Positions 34,777 through 45,829 of a DNA stretch of 64,000 bases are shown here, in pieces. The position numbers were made by a program, and so were the translations under genes. The DNA is from Anastrepha obliqua. Taxonomy: Eukaryota > Arthropoda > Insecta > Diptera > Tephritidae. The stretch is from contig NC_072893.1 of assembly GCF_027943255.1 (NCBI RefSeq), positions 85,381,784-85,445,783 on the forward strand. Direction: 5' to 3'. Within the stretch, counting starts at the first letter, position 1. Each line of letters opens with the position of its first letter. The notes under the pieces are model-generated. The model was not told where the DNA came from and did no database searches. It saw only the letters and a list, made by a program, of their open reading frames with translations.

Positions 34777-36731
34777 CAAGGTAGCGCAAAATTAATCACA
34801 TTGATCTCTTATCAGAAGATTTATAATTTTTGCAAATTGCGTTCTATGCCAATTATATTTGACACTTGTGAACTATACAGCAGCAGCATGATGGAAAGAA
34901 TAATGAGGTGGCGCCTATCGTGGTCCCGTTACTTTGCGCTCAGCGAATTTGACAACTAGTTACGTGATTTTAGCTCCAGTATGGCCAGATTACCATTTTC
35001 GTAACTTGATTTATCATTTTTTTTTTTGTTATTTTTATTATTTTTTGTCTCGGAGTTTTAGTTCTTTCTTCATGACATTTTTCTAGCTGTTCTAATTAAA
35101 ATGTCATGTTTATAATTTTGTAAAATATACATTTTTTAATAATTATTTAAATAATTCACTCAGTTTTATTTAGCTTTATTTTTTTTTAACATCTGGTGGC
35201 ATTGCCCGCGATTGCAGGTGTTGTTGGTGTTCTTCTGCTTTCGGCAGTCAAATCTCTCTCTCGCTACTGCAGTGTTGCCTAGCTAAGGGAACGACTTTTT
35301 TGCTATATTTGTAACTAGATAAGGTGTACTCTTTTCGTAAAAATGTCAGTATGGTTTCTTTAGTATTTTCTGGTATTTTGTTGTTTATTTTTACAATGAA
35401 TATAACCCTTAATGTCCTATGTCTGACTAAGAATTGATGACCGGAAGAAACGATTACACCTCTATGGTTTTAATTCGCATTCAATAAATTCAAAGGCTTT
35501 TTAAAATGTGTAAAAAGGTTTTCAATCTTAAGAAGAGTTGAGAGAGGGGCATTTAATATTTTTGCATAACCTTAAATGGAGCCAAAAATTAAATTTGCAT
35601 TTTCAAATTATCAAATTTTATAAGAGTAAACAAATTTTCATTAACAATAAAATCTTCTCAGAGTGACCTTTTTTAACCTTTTTTTTGTTTAATAATATAG
35701 TTTGTTTTTTAACCTAAAGTTTCGGTAGCTTTAAATTAAAAAAAGAAACAAACACGAAACTTCAAAATTTTCGCATTTTCGGTATAAAAAAGCACTAAAT
35801 TTATTGCGAAGAGCAAATGGTTGGCAATACTGCACAACTCAGCAAACGTGACGTCACTACGCTCTGATGGGCGCAATCTTCTTTCTATCATTCTTGCAGC
35901 AGCAGTATACAAACAGGCAGGACGATAGTTCCGTTATGACTTTCATCAACACTAGGCCATGCGCACGCGCTGTAAGCTTGACTACAGCTTTTCATCTTAA
36001 ATATCAACAAAAGCTAACTGTTTTGGTTGTTAGTTCTTTGTCCACTAAAGAGCCTTTATAGGTTACTAGCTCTAACCCGCGGCCCCGCTCGCGTGGGAGG
36101 GATTTAGGATATGTATATAAAAGAATTACAAACAATAATTTCATAGAAAATAATAATAATAATATTACAATACAAAACAACCAATCAGAAAAATATCAAG
36201 CAAAATTATTTTTATTAATTTTCTATCTCAAAGTTATGAAGTCTAGAGTGTGCTATAAATAGTGAGAAATAGAAAAAACTAAGACTTTTAGATTAAATTG
36301 AAGCAAATATTCGATTTTTAGTGACGAATGAGAGTGGTGGTGCGGCCTGGGGGCTGTGAGAAGAGGGTTCCATCATAAAAACTTGCCTATAACCTTCATT
36401 GGGTGGAAATATGAATGTATAAAAATTTGTACGTCATTTGGTGTTGTCGTTTCGTAGTGATGCGCGGACAACGTACAGACATTCACCTTTATAGTATAGA
36501 TTTGCAATCTCTGCTTCATCGTGACGAATAATTGAATGGGTTTTTAATGATTTAACGAGCTGTAAATTTATAGGCAATAAATAAAAGAAAGAAAAAAACA
36601 CAGAAAAGAAAAAAGACAGGCAATGGAGTGCATAAAGGTTAAAATATAGACTTCCATCACTGAAAATATTTTTTTTATTTAGTAAAAAAGTTTTTCGAAA
36701 AAAAAATTAATGAATAATTTGCGCCACCTTG
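34777..36731. repeat. Possible 1.95-kb TIR element (GCGCCACCTTG family ends)
   Basis: The left end CAAGGTAGCGCAAAATTAAT follows TA at 34775-34776. The right end is the complement of CAAGGTGGCGCAAATTATTC and precedes TA at 36732. The text just inside the left end (TTTGACACTTGTGAACTA near 34858) also occurs in the copy at 6880-7022. No transposase was recognised between the ends, so these may instead be two separate short copies with unrelated DNA between them. A phrase near 36080 (CGCGGCCCCGCTCGCGTGGG) resembles one at 62755 and belongs to another, unidentified repeat. Confidence 0.4.
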
Positions 36732-36733
36732 TA

Positions 36734-37089
36734 TAAAAACAAATTAGTTTGTTCGAAAACAATTAATTATATAATTAACAACCGTTTCTTGGCTTTGGCC
36801 AAGCAACACGAACTTCCCCAATTGCCTTCCGCAGTTACTCATGCATTTGAGATGGTCAATATCCGAAGCACTTTGGAATTTTTCATTGCATTTGTGGAAA
36901 AGTTTGAAGTTTGCACATTTACACATCAGCTTACTTCCAGACAGAATTCTGCTTGCAAACGCTTTTAATAACGCGTAAACGCTGCAGATCTGCTAAGCAA
37001 TATAAATATATTAAACCGAATACTCCGGAATGGCTCCACAGAATTCACTTTCCCACATCAGCTTGTTCCTAAACGTTTGGTGCCTATCC
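36734..37089. other. Unassigned interval
   Basis: The 79-residue ORF at 36729-36968 has no recognised domain. Confidence 0.3.
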
Positions 37090-37220
37090 AGAGGATACTC
37101 GCCTGAGATCGCTCGGAAGTTGTGAGCTGTTTGAATCGCTTGCAAATTAGTCGTTACAAGGGTGAATGGTTATCAAAAACTTTGCCCGCTTACATAGACT
37201 TTAACTCATTGAGCCATTTC
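37090..37220 (-). mobile_element. 5' UTR fragment of the RTE-like LINE
   Basis: The + strand text CCAGAGGATACTCGCC, TTGTGAGCTG and GTGAATGGTTATCA parallels 49377-49510, the 5' UTR of the full-length LINE, in the same orientation. No coding part of the LINE is present. Confidence 0.65.
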
Positions 37221-37914
37221 GATCACTATCTTTAAAATGTCATATTTCCACCACATATTTACTTACATATATGCAAATATGTATATATAAGATTTTTGTT
37301 TATAAAATACTTCCATACATCCAATTCCAGTGAAAAAAGCTGGGTATGCTGAGGTCGAGATATTTCAAATACTCACCTTTATGGTCCGATTTTGGTTCAT
37401 GTACACGAAAATAAATTCATTTGGTATTTGAAAATTCAAGATTCCAATTTTTTCTCAAATTTTGATACAAAAGCGAGCATATCGACATTATAAAATGACT
37501 TTTGGCGAAGGATGAACCGTAAAGCCCAGACACTTGGCCTTACACGTAAGGCGGCATATGTAGGCATCATCACGGGAATTTCCATTTCATTTCATTATCA
37601 AGTCTATGGTTGCAAAATCTTACAGAATAGAGGTGCAAAATTACTTAAATATAATATTTTAAGATAGAACTTAGAAATAATTTGATTCCAGCTCAGATAA
37701 AAATAGAGATCTAGGAAAGGCGAAATCAAGATCGAGACTATTAAAAACTCCATTAATTTCAGTAAGAGACCTAGGTGCATAATGGGTGAATAATTTGGTT
37801 TAAAAATTTTAACATGCAACGGAAAATGAAAACGCTAAACCCTTTGGGGAAGCTTATCTACTTCAATAGATCCGGACGATATACGAGTATAAACTTATAT
37901 ATGTATGCACAAGT
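37221..37914. other. Unassigned interval
   Basis: No feature recognised. Confidence 0.3.
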
Positions 37915-37972
37915 ATAATTGGCGCTAACACCCTTTTGGATGTTTGGCCGAACTCCTCCTCCTATTCTTGTG
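37915..37972 (-). repeat. SINE 3' end fragment
   Basis: AATTGGCGCTAACACCC, TTTT, GGATGTTTGGCCGAACTCC matches the 3' terminal stem-loop part of the SINE family on the - strand. The copy stops about 55 bp in. Confidence 0.7.
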
Positions 37973-38498
37973 AAAAGTACTGGCAGGATCGCCATGTAAA
38001 GTGCTTGAATGATCGTCATGTGAAGTGATGCTGAAACGTCATGTAAGTGAAACAGGATCGTCAAAGTAAAAGTGCTATTATCTTATGGAAGAGCTTTAGG
38101 GCAAACCTGCCGACTAAAGATTCCTTTGAAAATAAAAGATTTTTTTTTTTAGTTAGGGCAAATAACTGCCTTCCAACTATCAGGTAGAGACTGAGCTGAC
38201 TGAGCTGACTGAGCGTGCGTCTTAATGTTTTTCCAGGAATATATAAACATCAGTCAGTGTATTATACGTCGTACTCAAAGTGATTTTAAATCTACTAACA
38301 TATAGCGAGCCGCATAAGATGCGCGTGACTCATTAAAATGAAGAGATTGTAGAGCAAACCGAACAAAGCTGCGTTGAACTCTTTCGATTCTTTGTATCGA
38401 AATCAAACAGTATAATTTTGATTCCCAATTACTGAGGTATATTGCATCTTTGACCTCAGTAGAGAATTATAAAACGGATTGGAATATATATACATATA
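37973..38498. other. Unassigned interval ending in a TA-rich SINE tail
   Basis: No gene recognised. The (TA)n stretch at about 38485-38498 is probably the outer part of the SINE tail split by the element that follows. Confidence 0.35.
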
Positions 38499-40203
38499 CA
38501 GTGCCAGCTCGATAATCCGAAGGTGTGTAATCCGAATTATCCAGTAATCCGAATTGAATTTATGACGCATTGCGTGCTCTATAGTCCGCATTCGTTGCAA
38601 GCTCGCTAAACCGAATTTTTGTTTTTTTATTTTTGAGTCTGTTTTTTTGCAAAACCATGAACGGAATTTTATAACTAACGGGACATTATTGAAATACAGA
38701 GCCTTCTATGTATGTAAGTGTGTATTTATCTTGTTGCGAATAGTTTAGTTGTGATATTAGTCGCGAAAACATCAATTTAAATAACATGGCAAAAAAACGT
38801 GCACATAAAACACTGTCATTAGCTGATAAACTTAAAATAATAGAAGAAGTAAATCGTGGACAATCAGGAAAAGTTTTAGCAAAGAAATTTGGTGTAGGAG
38901 CTTCAACAATTTGCGACATAAAAAGAAATGCTGAAAATATTAAAAGGTAAAAAACCTGTGTAAAAAAGGTATTCCGTAAATATTACTGTACATACATATT
39001 TATTCTTTTATAAGATTTGCTGAGAATTCTGATGCCAAACTTTTAAAACAGCGCAAGACACTCAAATCGGGAGAGAATGAAGAATTAGAGATTAAGTTGT
39101 ATGCTTGGTTTGAAGAGAAGCGGTCACGGCATCAAACCATTTCAGCAGAAATTTTACGACAAAAAGCTAAATCACTTCATCAAAAAATGTATCCGAATCA
39201 ATCATTTCACTCTAGTGACGGATGGTTGCAAAATTTTAAGAAGCGATTTTCTGTGCGACTTTGAAAATATGCGGCGAATCCTTATCTGCTAGACCTGATC
39301 TTGTACCTGATTTTCAAAACTATGTTTTTACCCCCAAATTGTACTAGTATTATTCAACCCATGGATCAGAACGCGATACGACTAACTAAGCTGTTTTACA
39401 AAAAAGATCTCTTGTGTGAACTGGTAAGCTCTGTAGCGGATGATTCAGACATTTTTTTGAAACAATTCAGTTTAAAGGACGCTTGTGAATTGCTTAAACG
39501 ATCTTAGGACAGGGTGGCCAATTCTTCTATAAAGTCTTGTTGGAAGCATATTCATTCTCAGAGGTGGGCTTCAGATGATAACATCCCTCTATCATTGTTA
39601 CAACAAGAGTTGCCAGAGAATGATCGTGTTGAAGAAACAGAAGAATTTCGCACAATAACCAACTTATTTCACCGCAACAATGACGTGCCTATTTCTGAAG
39701 ATGAAGTTCTTAGCTAGATTATGAACTCTGACAATACTTCGTGTAGTAGTTCAGAGTCAGACACAGAAAATGTGGAACCAGAGCCTTTAATTACGAAACA
39801 CGTTAAAAATCGTGAAGCTCTGCAGGCCTTAAATATTTCAATAGATTGGGCAAAGGAACGAGGTCTGCAATCAGATTACATATTAATGCTAAAAGAATTG
39901 CGGAACAAGGCTTTAGAAGCATGTGCACTGAAAGACAAGCAAACCTACATCACTAATTATCTACGTTAAAAAAAACGTAATATGTAAATACATACATATG
40001 TACATATGTATTTATAAAAATCTTTAATTTTTTCATTGTTGATTAATAAAAATAAAATAAATTTATTTTGAAATCCTGGCTTTTGTTTTATTTTCGAATA
40101 TAGTGAATTATAAGCATAATAACAGCACATCCAGTAATCCGAATATCTCGTTAATCCGAATCAGGGTCTGCAATCATTAATACGGATTAGCGAGCTGGCA
40201 CTG
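38499..40203 (+). mobile_element. pogo/Tigger-like DNA transposon, internally deleted, nested in a SINE tail
   Basis: Inverted repeats CAGTGCCAGCTCGATAATCC (left) and complement of CAGTGCCAGCTCGCTAATCC (right) are flanked by TA (38497-38498 and 40204-40205). Subterminal TAATCCGAAT words recur at both ends (about 38513, 38529, 38545; complementary set near 40135-40160). The + strand carries a Tigger/Jerky-type transposase missing its catalytic core. The TA target lies in the (TA)n tail of the SINE at 40204-40516, so this insertion is younger than that SINE. Confidence 0.85.
38786..39969 (+). pseudogene. Tigger/Jerky-like transposase with deleted DDE domain
   Basis: Exon 1 (38786-38946) encodes a Pipsqueak-type helix-turn-helix (LSLADKLKIIEEVNRGQSGK, then VLAKKFGVGASTICDIKRN). 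A GT-AG intron of 68 bp (38947-39014) restores frame to a CENP-B-type DNA-binding segment (QTISAEILRQKAKSLHQKMY, then SFHSSDGWLQNFKKRF). A stop follows near 39262. Next comes the tail end of a DDE_1 domain (FLPPNCTSIIQPMDQNAIRL, near 39310-39375), and after an in-frame stop an acidic C-terminal region ending at 39969. The catalytic Asp residues between the CENP-B segment and the LPPN motif are missing. Confidence 0.8.
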
Positions 40204-40516
40204 TATATATATAATTGGCGCGTACACTTCTGTTAGGTGTTTGGCCGAGCTCCTCCTCCTATTTGTGGTGTGCGTCTTGATGTTGTTCCACAAATGGAGG
40301 GACCTACAGTTTCAAGCCGACTCCGAACGGCAGATATTTTTATGAGGAGCTTTTTCATGGCAGAAATACACTCGGAGGCTTGCCATTGCCTGCCGAGGGG
40401 CGACCGCTATTAGAAAAATGTTTTTATTAATTTTGCTTTCACCGAGATTCGAACCAACGTTCTCTCTGTGAATTCCGAATGGTAATCACGCACCAACCCA
40501 TTCGGCTGTGGCGGCC
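40204..40516 (-). mobile_element. tRNA-derived SINE, full length
   Basis: On the - strand it starts near 40516 with the GGCCGCCACAGCCGAATGGG head, then a box B-like GGTTCGAATCTCGG, the conserved body, GAGCTCGGCCAAACACC, TAACAGAAG and TGTACGCGCCAATTA. Its TA tail continues into 40204 and was split by the pogo-like element at 38499-40203. Here the terminal stem-loop differs again (ACACC/TGT with a TAACAGAAG loop). Confidence 0.88.
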
Positions 40517-40797
40517 ACCAAGTACTGATTTACTAAACATATAATTGGCATTAAAGTTTGATATTGATGGAGTTTAATTAAAATGTTTTACTTTATAAAA
40601 GACGCACTTTATAAAAAGCAGATCTAGATTAGATTATTATTAGGTCTAGGTAAGGTCTGAATTCATGTAGTTTAGGCTTGTACGGATAATCAGAAAAGGA
40701 TTGAATTATGTTAAACAAAATAATATTTTATGGCCACACAACTTTTTCAAAATAAAACTCATAATAGAGAAATATGTATGACTATAATCCCTAGACG
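40517..40797. other. Short spacer between two SINE copies
   Basis: No feature recognised. Confidence 0.3.
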
Positions 40798-40798
40798 G

Positions 40799-41015
40799 GC
40801 GCCGTAGCCGAATGGATTGGTGCGTGACTACCATTCGGAGAACGTAGGTTCGAATCTCCGTGATGCCTGCCCCTCGGCAGCCAATAGCAAACATCCTAGT
40901 GTATTTCTGCCACGAAAGAATTCCTCATAGAAAATATCTATTCAGAGTCGGCTTAAAACTGTAGGCCCATCCATTATGAGAAGCTTTTTCATGGCGGAGA
41001 TTTATATATACAATA
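40799..41015 (+). mobile_element. Rearranged SINE copy
   Basis: The head is well kept: box A at 40805-40820 (TAGCCGAATGGATTGG) and a perfect box B at 40847-40859 (GGTTCGAATCTCC). A short deletion follows, then the body (GCCCCTCGGCAGCCAATAGC, TTCAGAGTCGGCTTAAAACT). After about 40974 the text ATGAGAAGCTTTTTCATGGC is body sequence in inverted orientation, followed by TTTATATATAC. The true 3' stem-loop is missing. Confidence 0.75.
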
Positions 41016-41988
41016 GTATAATCCTTAAACCTTTTTAATAGAACATTAATTATGAGAAAAACTTGATATCCTCTAAAAATCCTTTAACTTAAATTTTCTT
41101 GTGGACTGTTAAAAATTTTAATTTATTATTTTATTTGCATATAAAAAATTCCCGTAAAAGACATTTTACTATGTGCAAAAACTACACTCTATGCCCCTGG
41201 GCAAATGCGTTTGATTATTTTAAATCATAACATTTTGAGAACGGGCAGACATTTGACTGAAATAGTGTTATCATAATGGGTCTCGAGGTGTAAGTAGGCC
41301 CCTCTACACCATTAAGAAGAGCGGCAATCACCGTAACGTAATGTTCCAAAATTATTTCCCAACCCAAGAAATGCCATTTTTTTCCTCCATATTACAAAAA
41401 TGGTTATAAAAAATAAAAACATACACAGATTAAAATTTGTTCACGTTGGACGAAGGCGAATCTATTAAAGGTGGTATCAGTAGACCAGCTGATTTGTTCT
41501 TTTCTTTTGCCATGTACGTTAAGATGTCAGATCAAAATGGAATGGCAAAAAGCCCTTCCATTCACACCACATCTTCGTATGCTTCTAGTTTCAACTGCAT
41601 ATCGGCTGTGCAACACCCAACAAAAGATGTACGCGGCACAAATAAAAATATATACACTTACGTACAAAATAATAGAACCGTGATGTGAGACTACGCGGCT
41701 ACGTGAAACCATTCACAAAAAGTAAGAGTTTCGGAAAAATAATTCCTTAATTCTGCATTACGGCAAATAATCTTCGTTTAAACCAAAAATTATGCATTTT
41801 TTTTTAGAAAAATTCCAAAACCTTAAGCACTTTTTGAATCTAGTTTATCACTTTTTAACTTTTAATCTGCTCTTTTAGTTTTTGTTCATTGGGACATTTA
41901 TTTTTACTTTTTTTATTGTAAGAAAGTGTGTGTTCTTTTGTGCCACTACTGGAATCTAGGATTTTTTGCTTATACATATATGTACATA
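41016..41988. other. Unassigned interval
   Basis: Overlapping ORFs at 41437-41712 on both strands have no recognised domain. Confidence 0.3.
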
Positions 41989-43182
41989 CAGGGTGCGCCA
42001 TCTTTTATGTCGGTATGTAAACGCTGAATGACTTTGTCATTTACCAACCGACATGCATGTTTTCGATACGTCTATTCAGTTCAATTTCAACCATGCATCG
42101 AAAATAGTCGTTCTATTGTTCTAACTCAACGCACATATCGCAAAAAGTATCGCGGCAAACAGACACCGTCTGACAATACTATTCGTCGTTTGGTGACGAA
42201 TTTTTTTGAGCACGGGACAGTAGGAGATCGTCAACATGCCTTTCATCAACGACCAAAACGTTCCAATGAACTTGTTGAAGCAGTGAGGGAGAGCATTGCT
42301 CAGGAGTCAACAGTGTCGTATCGTCGTCGCGCTCAGCACTTTGACGTCAGTGAAACCACAATGCGGCGCATTTTAAAGGATGATTTAAATTTGCTTCCGT
42401 ATAAAGTGCAATTGACACAAAGAATATTGCCGACAGGCCATTCACGTCGCTTGGAATACGGCCAAACAGTCGCTCGAATGGTTGACACTGAACTCAATTT
42501 TTGGAAGCAAATTTTAATATCTGACGAGGCACATTTTAACCTCTCTGGCAGCGTGAATAAACAAAATTGCCGTATTTGAGGAACTGAGAATCCACATGAG
42601 ATCCATGGAACACCATTGCATGACCTGAAAGTAACTGTTTGGGCCAGCATTTGCTCCAAAACCATCATTGGACCATATTTTTACCGATAAACCGATATTG
42701 ATGAATGTTGGCTCATTGTGTCTGCCCGCAAATGCGTGAAAAAGGTTTAGACGGTTACTGGTTTCAACAAGACGGCGCGCCATACTGCGAAAATTCCCGG
42801 GAGTGTCAAAAAGAGGCGACATTGGCTGGCCCCCCAGATCACCTGACTTAACCCCCCCGAACTTCTTTTTGTGGGGTTATCTGAAAAGTAAGGTTTACGC
42901 CAACAAGCCGCAGACTATTGACCACCTTAACGCAAACATTCGAGCCGAAATCGAAGCTATGAAACCCGAATTTCTTAACCAGGCGATGACAAACGCAGAA
43001 AAAAGATCGTAGTTTGTGACTGCTAATAAAGGTGGCCACTTGATTGGTATTGTATTCAAAAAATAGTTTTAATGAATTGTAAATAACCAAACCAAATAAA
43101 AATACCTCACTTATACAAATCAGTTGTGTTTTTTTTTCAAAGTTATTCAATGTTTTCATACCAAAAAAGATGGCTCACCCTG
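41989..43182 (+). mobile_element. DD41D mariner-like element with TIRs, full length but inactive
   Basis: Inverted repeats CAGGGTGCGCCATCTTTT and complement of CAGGGTGAGCCATCTTTT are flanked by TA (41987-41988, 43183-43184). The + strand frame is open to 42579 and holds the helix-turn-helix region (TPSDNTIRRLVTNFFEHGTV), a second DNA-binding part (VSETTMRRILKDDLNLLPYK) and the first catalytic block (ISDEAHFNLSG). A TGA stop replaces a Trp codon. The remainder (WFQQD-like block near 42755, then SPDLTPPNFFLWGYLKSKVY at 42844-42895) has frameshifts, and the third catalytic Asp is Asn. This lineage is known from tephritid flies. Confidence 0.85.
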
Positions 43183-43219
43183 TAAGCTAACAATGCCTAT
43201 CTCATCGGAAAGAATTTCT

Positions 43220-43490
43220 GGTAAAAAGGCACATTATTTCGTTGCAATATTCCCCGTATTCATCTGATTTGACACCCTGCGATTATTTTTTATTCTCGAA
43301 GCTGCATTTAAAGTTGAAAAGAAAGCGTCGTGTATCGATAAAAAGGACGTTCCTTGAGAATTTGGAAAACTATGTATCGAAGCAGGAGGCAAGCATATTT
43401 ATTATTAAAAAATAAGTGTCACAAAATATACACTAAGTGTTTCTATTTATAAATAGCGCGGTTTCTTTTAGAACAGAGACTGTAGGGAAA
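43220..43490 (+). pseudogene. Mariner 3' fragment
   Basis: Readable motifs are YSPYSSDLTPCDYFLFSKLHL (near 43240-43310) followed by KLKRKRRVSIKR, typical of the last catalytic Asp and the region after it in DD34D mariners. The segment ends near 43490 with ACAGAGACTGTA. The rest of the element is gone. Confidence 0.6.
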
Positions 43491-43515
43491 CCATTCATAT
43501 AAAAAATAAAATAAA

Positions 43516-43605
43516 TAATTGGCGTGTACACTTCTGTTAGGTGTTTGGCCGAGCTCCTCCTCCTATTTGTGGTGTGCGTCTTGATGTTGATCTACAAATG
43601 GACCA
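43516..43605 (-). repeat. SINE 3' end fragment
   Basis: AATTGGCGTGTACACTTC, TGTTAGGTGTTTGGCC, GAGCTCCTCCTCCTATTTGT matches the 3' third of the SINE on the - strand. The copy stops after about 90 bp, just upstream of homeobox exon 2. Confidence 0.75.
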
Positions 43606-43696
43606 TTCAAACCAAACCATTCATATATTTAGCTAAAAAAACTCTTAATAATTACTAGCAATTATGTTAACTGAAACTTTAATTTTTAATATTTAG

Positions 43697-43811
43697 GTCT
43701 GGTTCCAGAACCGTAGAGCTAAGTGGCGAAAGCAGGCACGTTTACAATTGCTGCAAGATGCCTGGCGCATGCGTTGTTTAAGCCTGGGAACGCCTACAGT
43801 TATAGCGGCAG
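43697..43811 (+). CDS. Drgx: Paired-like homeobox gene, coding exon 2 (probable Drgx)
   Basis: A TTTAATATTTAG acceptor precedes GTC TGG TTC CAG AAC, giving VWFQNRRAKWRKQA. This completes the homeodomain (positions 47-60), including Trp48, Gln50 and Asn51, which contact DNA. The exon continues with LLQDAWRMRCLSLGTPTVIA. It ends in phase 1 at GCGGCAG with a GTACCA donor. The adjoining intron to exon 3 is only 67 bp (43812-43878), in contrast to the 16.8-kb intron on the other side. Confidence 0.88.
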
Positions 43812-43878
43812 GTACCAAGGATATGTAACTCCTAAAAACTGTTATTTTTAAATTCCCTTTACAATTCATTCCATCCAG

Positions 43879-44450
43879 GCGATCGGGTGCCTAGAATACC
43901 CGGTACAGCGCCTTTAAATGGCACCTCACCTACTGAACTAACACCCGAAAATCTTACCAGTGGTGCACAACCGAAGGACGGGCACATACATTCACCCGAA
44001 TCGATGATCGCGACTAACGGACAGTCCATGCCAAGCGATTTTACAATGATGCATCCAGCATTTCAACTACATCAGCAGCAACAACACTCACAAAAATTAG
44101 ATGCTGAATCAGTGGATAAATCTAAAAATGACTCTATAAACGGCAGACACCCAAATGGATGTGAGAAGACTTACACTGAACTAAAATTATACAAAGAACA
44201 TCATGGGCATGGACTAGGTAGCGCTTTGCAATCGCATATGAACATAAATGGACTGGCGACGGATCCAAGTGTAATGGCCAATGCTTTGGCTCATGGCTCG
44301 GATGAGGGCTCTGATGATTCCGATTCTGAAGAAATCGATTTAACATCAGGTTCTTGCATAGATTTCTCAAGTAATAAACAGCATTTGCAACAGCAATCAC
44401 AACAACAACAACCGAACGGTACAACAGCAGCAAGCAATGGAGTGCATTAA
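43879..44450 (+). CDS. Drgx: Paired-like homeobox gene, terminal exon (probable Drgx)
   Basis: After a CATCCAG acceptor the frame continues (GDRVPRIPGTAPLNG) to the TAA at 44448-44450. The C-terminal region of about 190 residues is low in complexity: a Ser/Thr/Pro-rich start, a His/Gln stretch (FQLHQQQQHSQK), an acidic patch (DEGSDDSDSEEIDLTSG) followed by CIDFSS, and a Gln-rich end. The acidic EEIDLTSG patch is a likely conserved motif, and this arrangement fits an activation or cofactor-binding tail. Exons 1 to 3 add up to 894 bp, exactly 298 codons with the stop. I saw no OAR motif. Confidence 0.85.
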
Positions 44451-44594
44451 TATATAATTTGAATTTGATTATAAATTAAACTAAAAATAATGAGTATTTA
44501 CTTGCACAGCATTTTCATATGTATGTATTGTACATAAATCCAAAAATGTAATATTGTAAGTGCATTCTTATTTACTCTTAAATTGTGTGTAAAA

Positions 44595-44600
44595 AATAAA
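44595..44600 (+). terminator. Candidate polyadenylation signal of the homeobox gene
   Basis: AATAAA occurs 145 bp after the stop codon in AT-rich DNA, before the TIR element that begins at 44851. Position and motif only; such words are common in AT-rich sequence. Confidence 0.4.
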
Positions 44601-44850
44601 TATAATATTATATAAAGTGCAAAAAGGTGAGTCTGAATATAATATGTTTTAGAAGCAAATTTTTTGTTTGATTCAATCAAAAAAATCCCAAAAGTAAAAA
44701 TTGTATTAGTATCAATAATATATATATACAGTATATGTCTAACGAACTACGAACGGGAAGAGTCTCTTATAAAATGTATTCTTATATAATATATAAGCAA
44801 ACCATTGAAGACCTATTCGAAGGCCGAAACTAACTGATTTGATGCTATAA

Positions 44851-45580
44851 AGGGGTTAGGTGGGTTTCAGAGGTTGAAAAAAAGAAGATTTTGACTATTT
44901 TTTTTTTTATCATATATTTCATATATTTTATTTAAGCAATTCACTGTATCTAAGATACATAATATATATAAACAGTATTTTGTGAAATTTTTATTTAACA
45001 ATTTCGAAAACTCAGCCGTTGGTACCTCATCTTCCTTGATGTCTCAAAAAAAAATGCTCTTGCCGTGGACAGCATAGCTCATTATTGGTTCATCTAAAAT
45101 CAGAAAACCAAACTGATTTCGTTAGTACATGGATAAATCTCGTTGTTGTACGAAGGGGAAAAAAAATCAAAATTTGAATTTATGACAGGCTTTGAACCAA
45201 AAAACACATTTTTTAGCGAAATTTTCGACATACATTGGCTAAAAAAAAATTGTTGTAATTAACAAAAAAAAAATCCTTCGTTCAATAACTAGATAATGTT
45301 ATTTCAAAGATTTGTACAAAATTTGAACTAAATCGCTTCATAACTTTTCGAGATATCGTGTCCACCGACTTAAAAAATGGAGTTTTGAGATAAACACCTA
45401 TACGAGCGAAGCGCTCAACTGACGTGATCTAATGGGCGGAACTTCTGAAGGGTCTATCTCTTAGAATTTTACTCGGATTGACTTAAAATTTTAGGAGAGT
45501 ATTTTAAATATACTGTACTATTTAATGAGACAAAAAAACAAAATTCGATTTTTTGAAATTTTCAAACCCACCTAACCCCT
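44851..45580. mobile_element. 730-bp TIR element, class unknown
   Basis: The left end AGGGGTTAGGTGGGTTT is mirrored by AAACCCACCTAACCCCT at 45564-45580, a perfect inverted repeat of 17 bp. No transposase is recognisable inside. The inner text contains poly-A/T runs and segments such as TTCGAGATATCGTGTCC. A second, diverged half copy lies at the start of the window (1-277). The target duplication is unclear; both flanks are A-rich (CTATAA and AAAGG). It is probably a non-autonomous DNA transposon. Confidence 0.7.
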
Positions 45581-45829
45581 AAAGGCGCTTAATTTGCACT
45601 TCTAAGCACATAAACTAGGAGTGTCAACCCATTGCCACAAGGTAAGATTAATGAAAAATAATTTAATGGGCCTTTCTATCAAAAACAATAATAGAGAGTA
45701 CTAAACTTTTATTTTTCAAAAGCCATCTTTGCTTACAAATTTGTTTGTTGTCCAAAAAAATTACCATATATACATTTTTTGTTGTTAAATTTTCCATTTT
45801 ATCGTTTCTGACAATAGACTGTAAGTTCC
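45581..45829. other. Short unassigned spacer
   Basis: No feature recognised. Confidence 0.3.
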
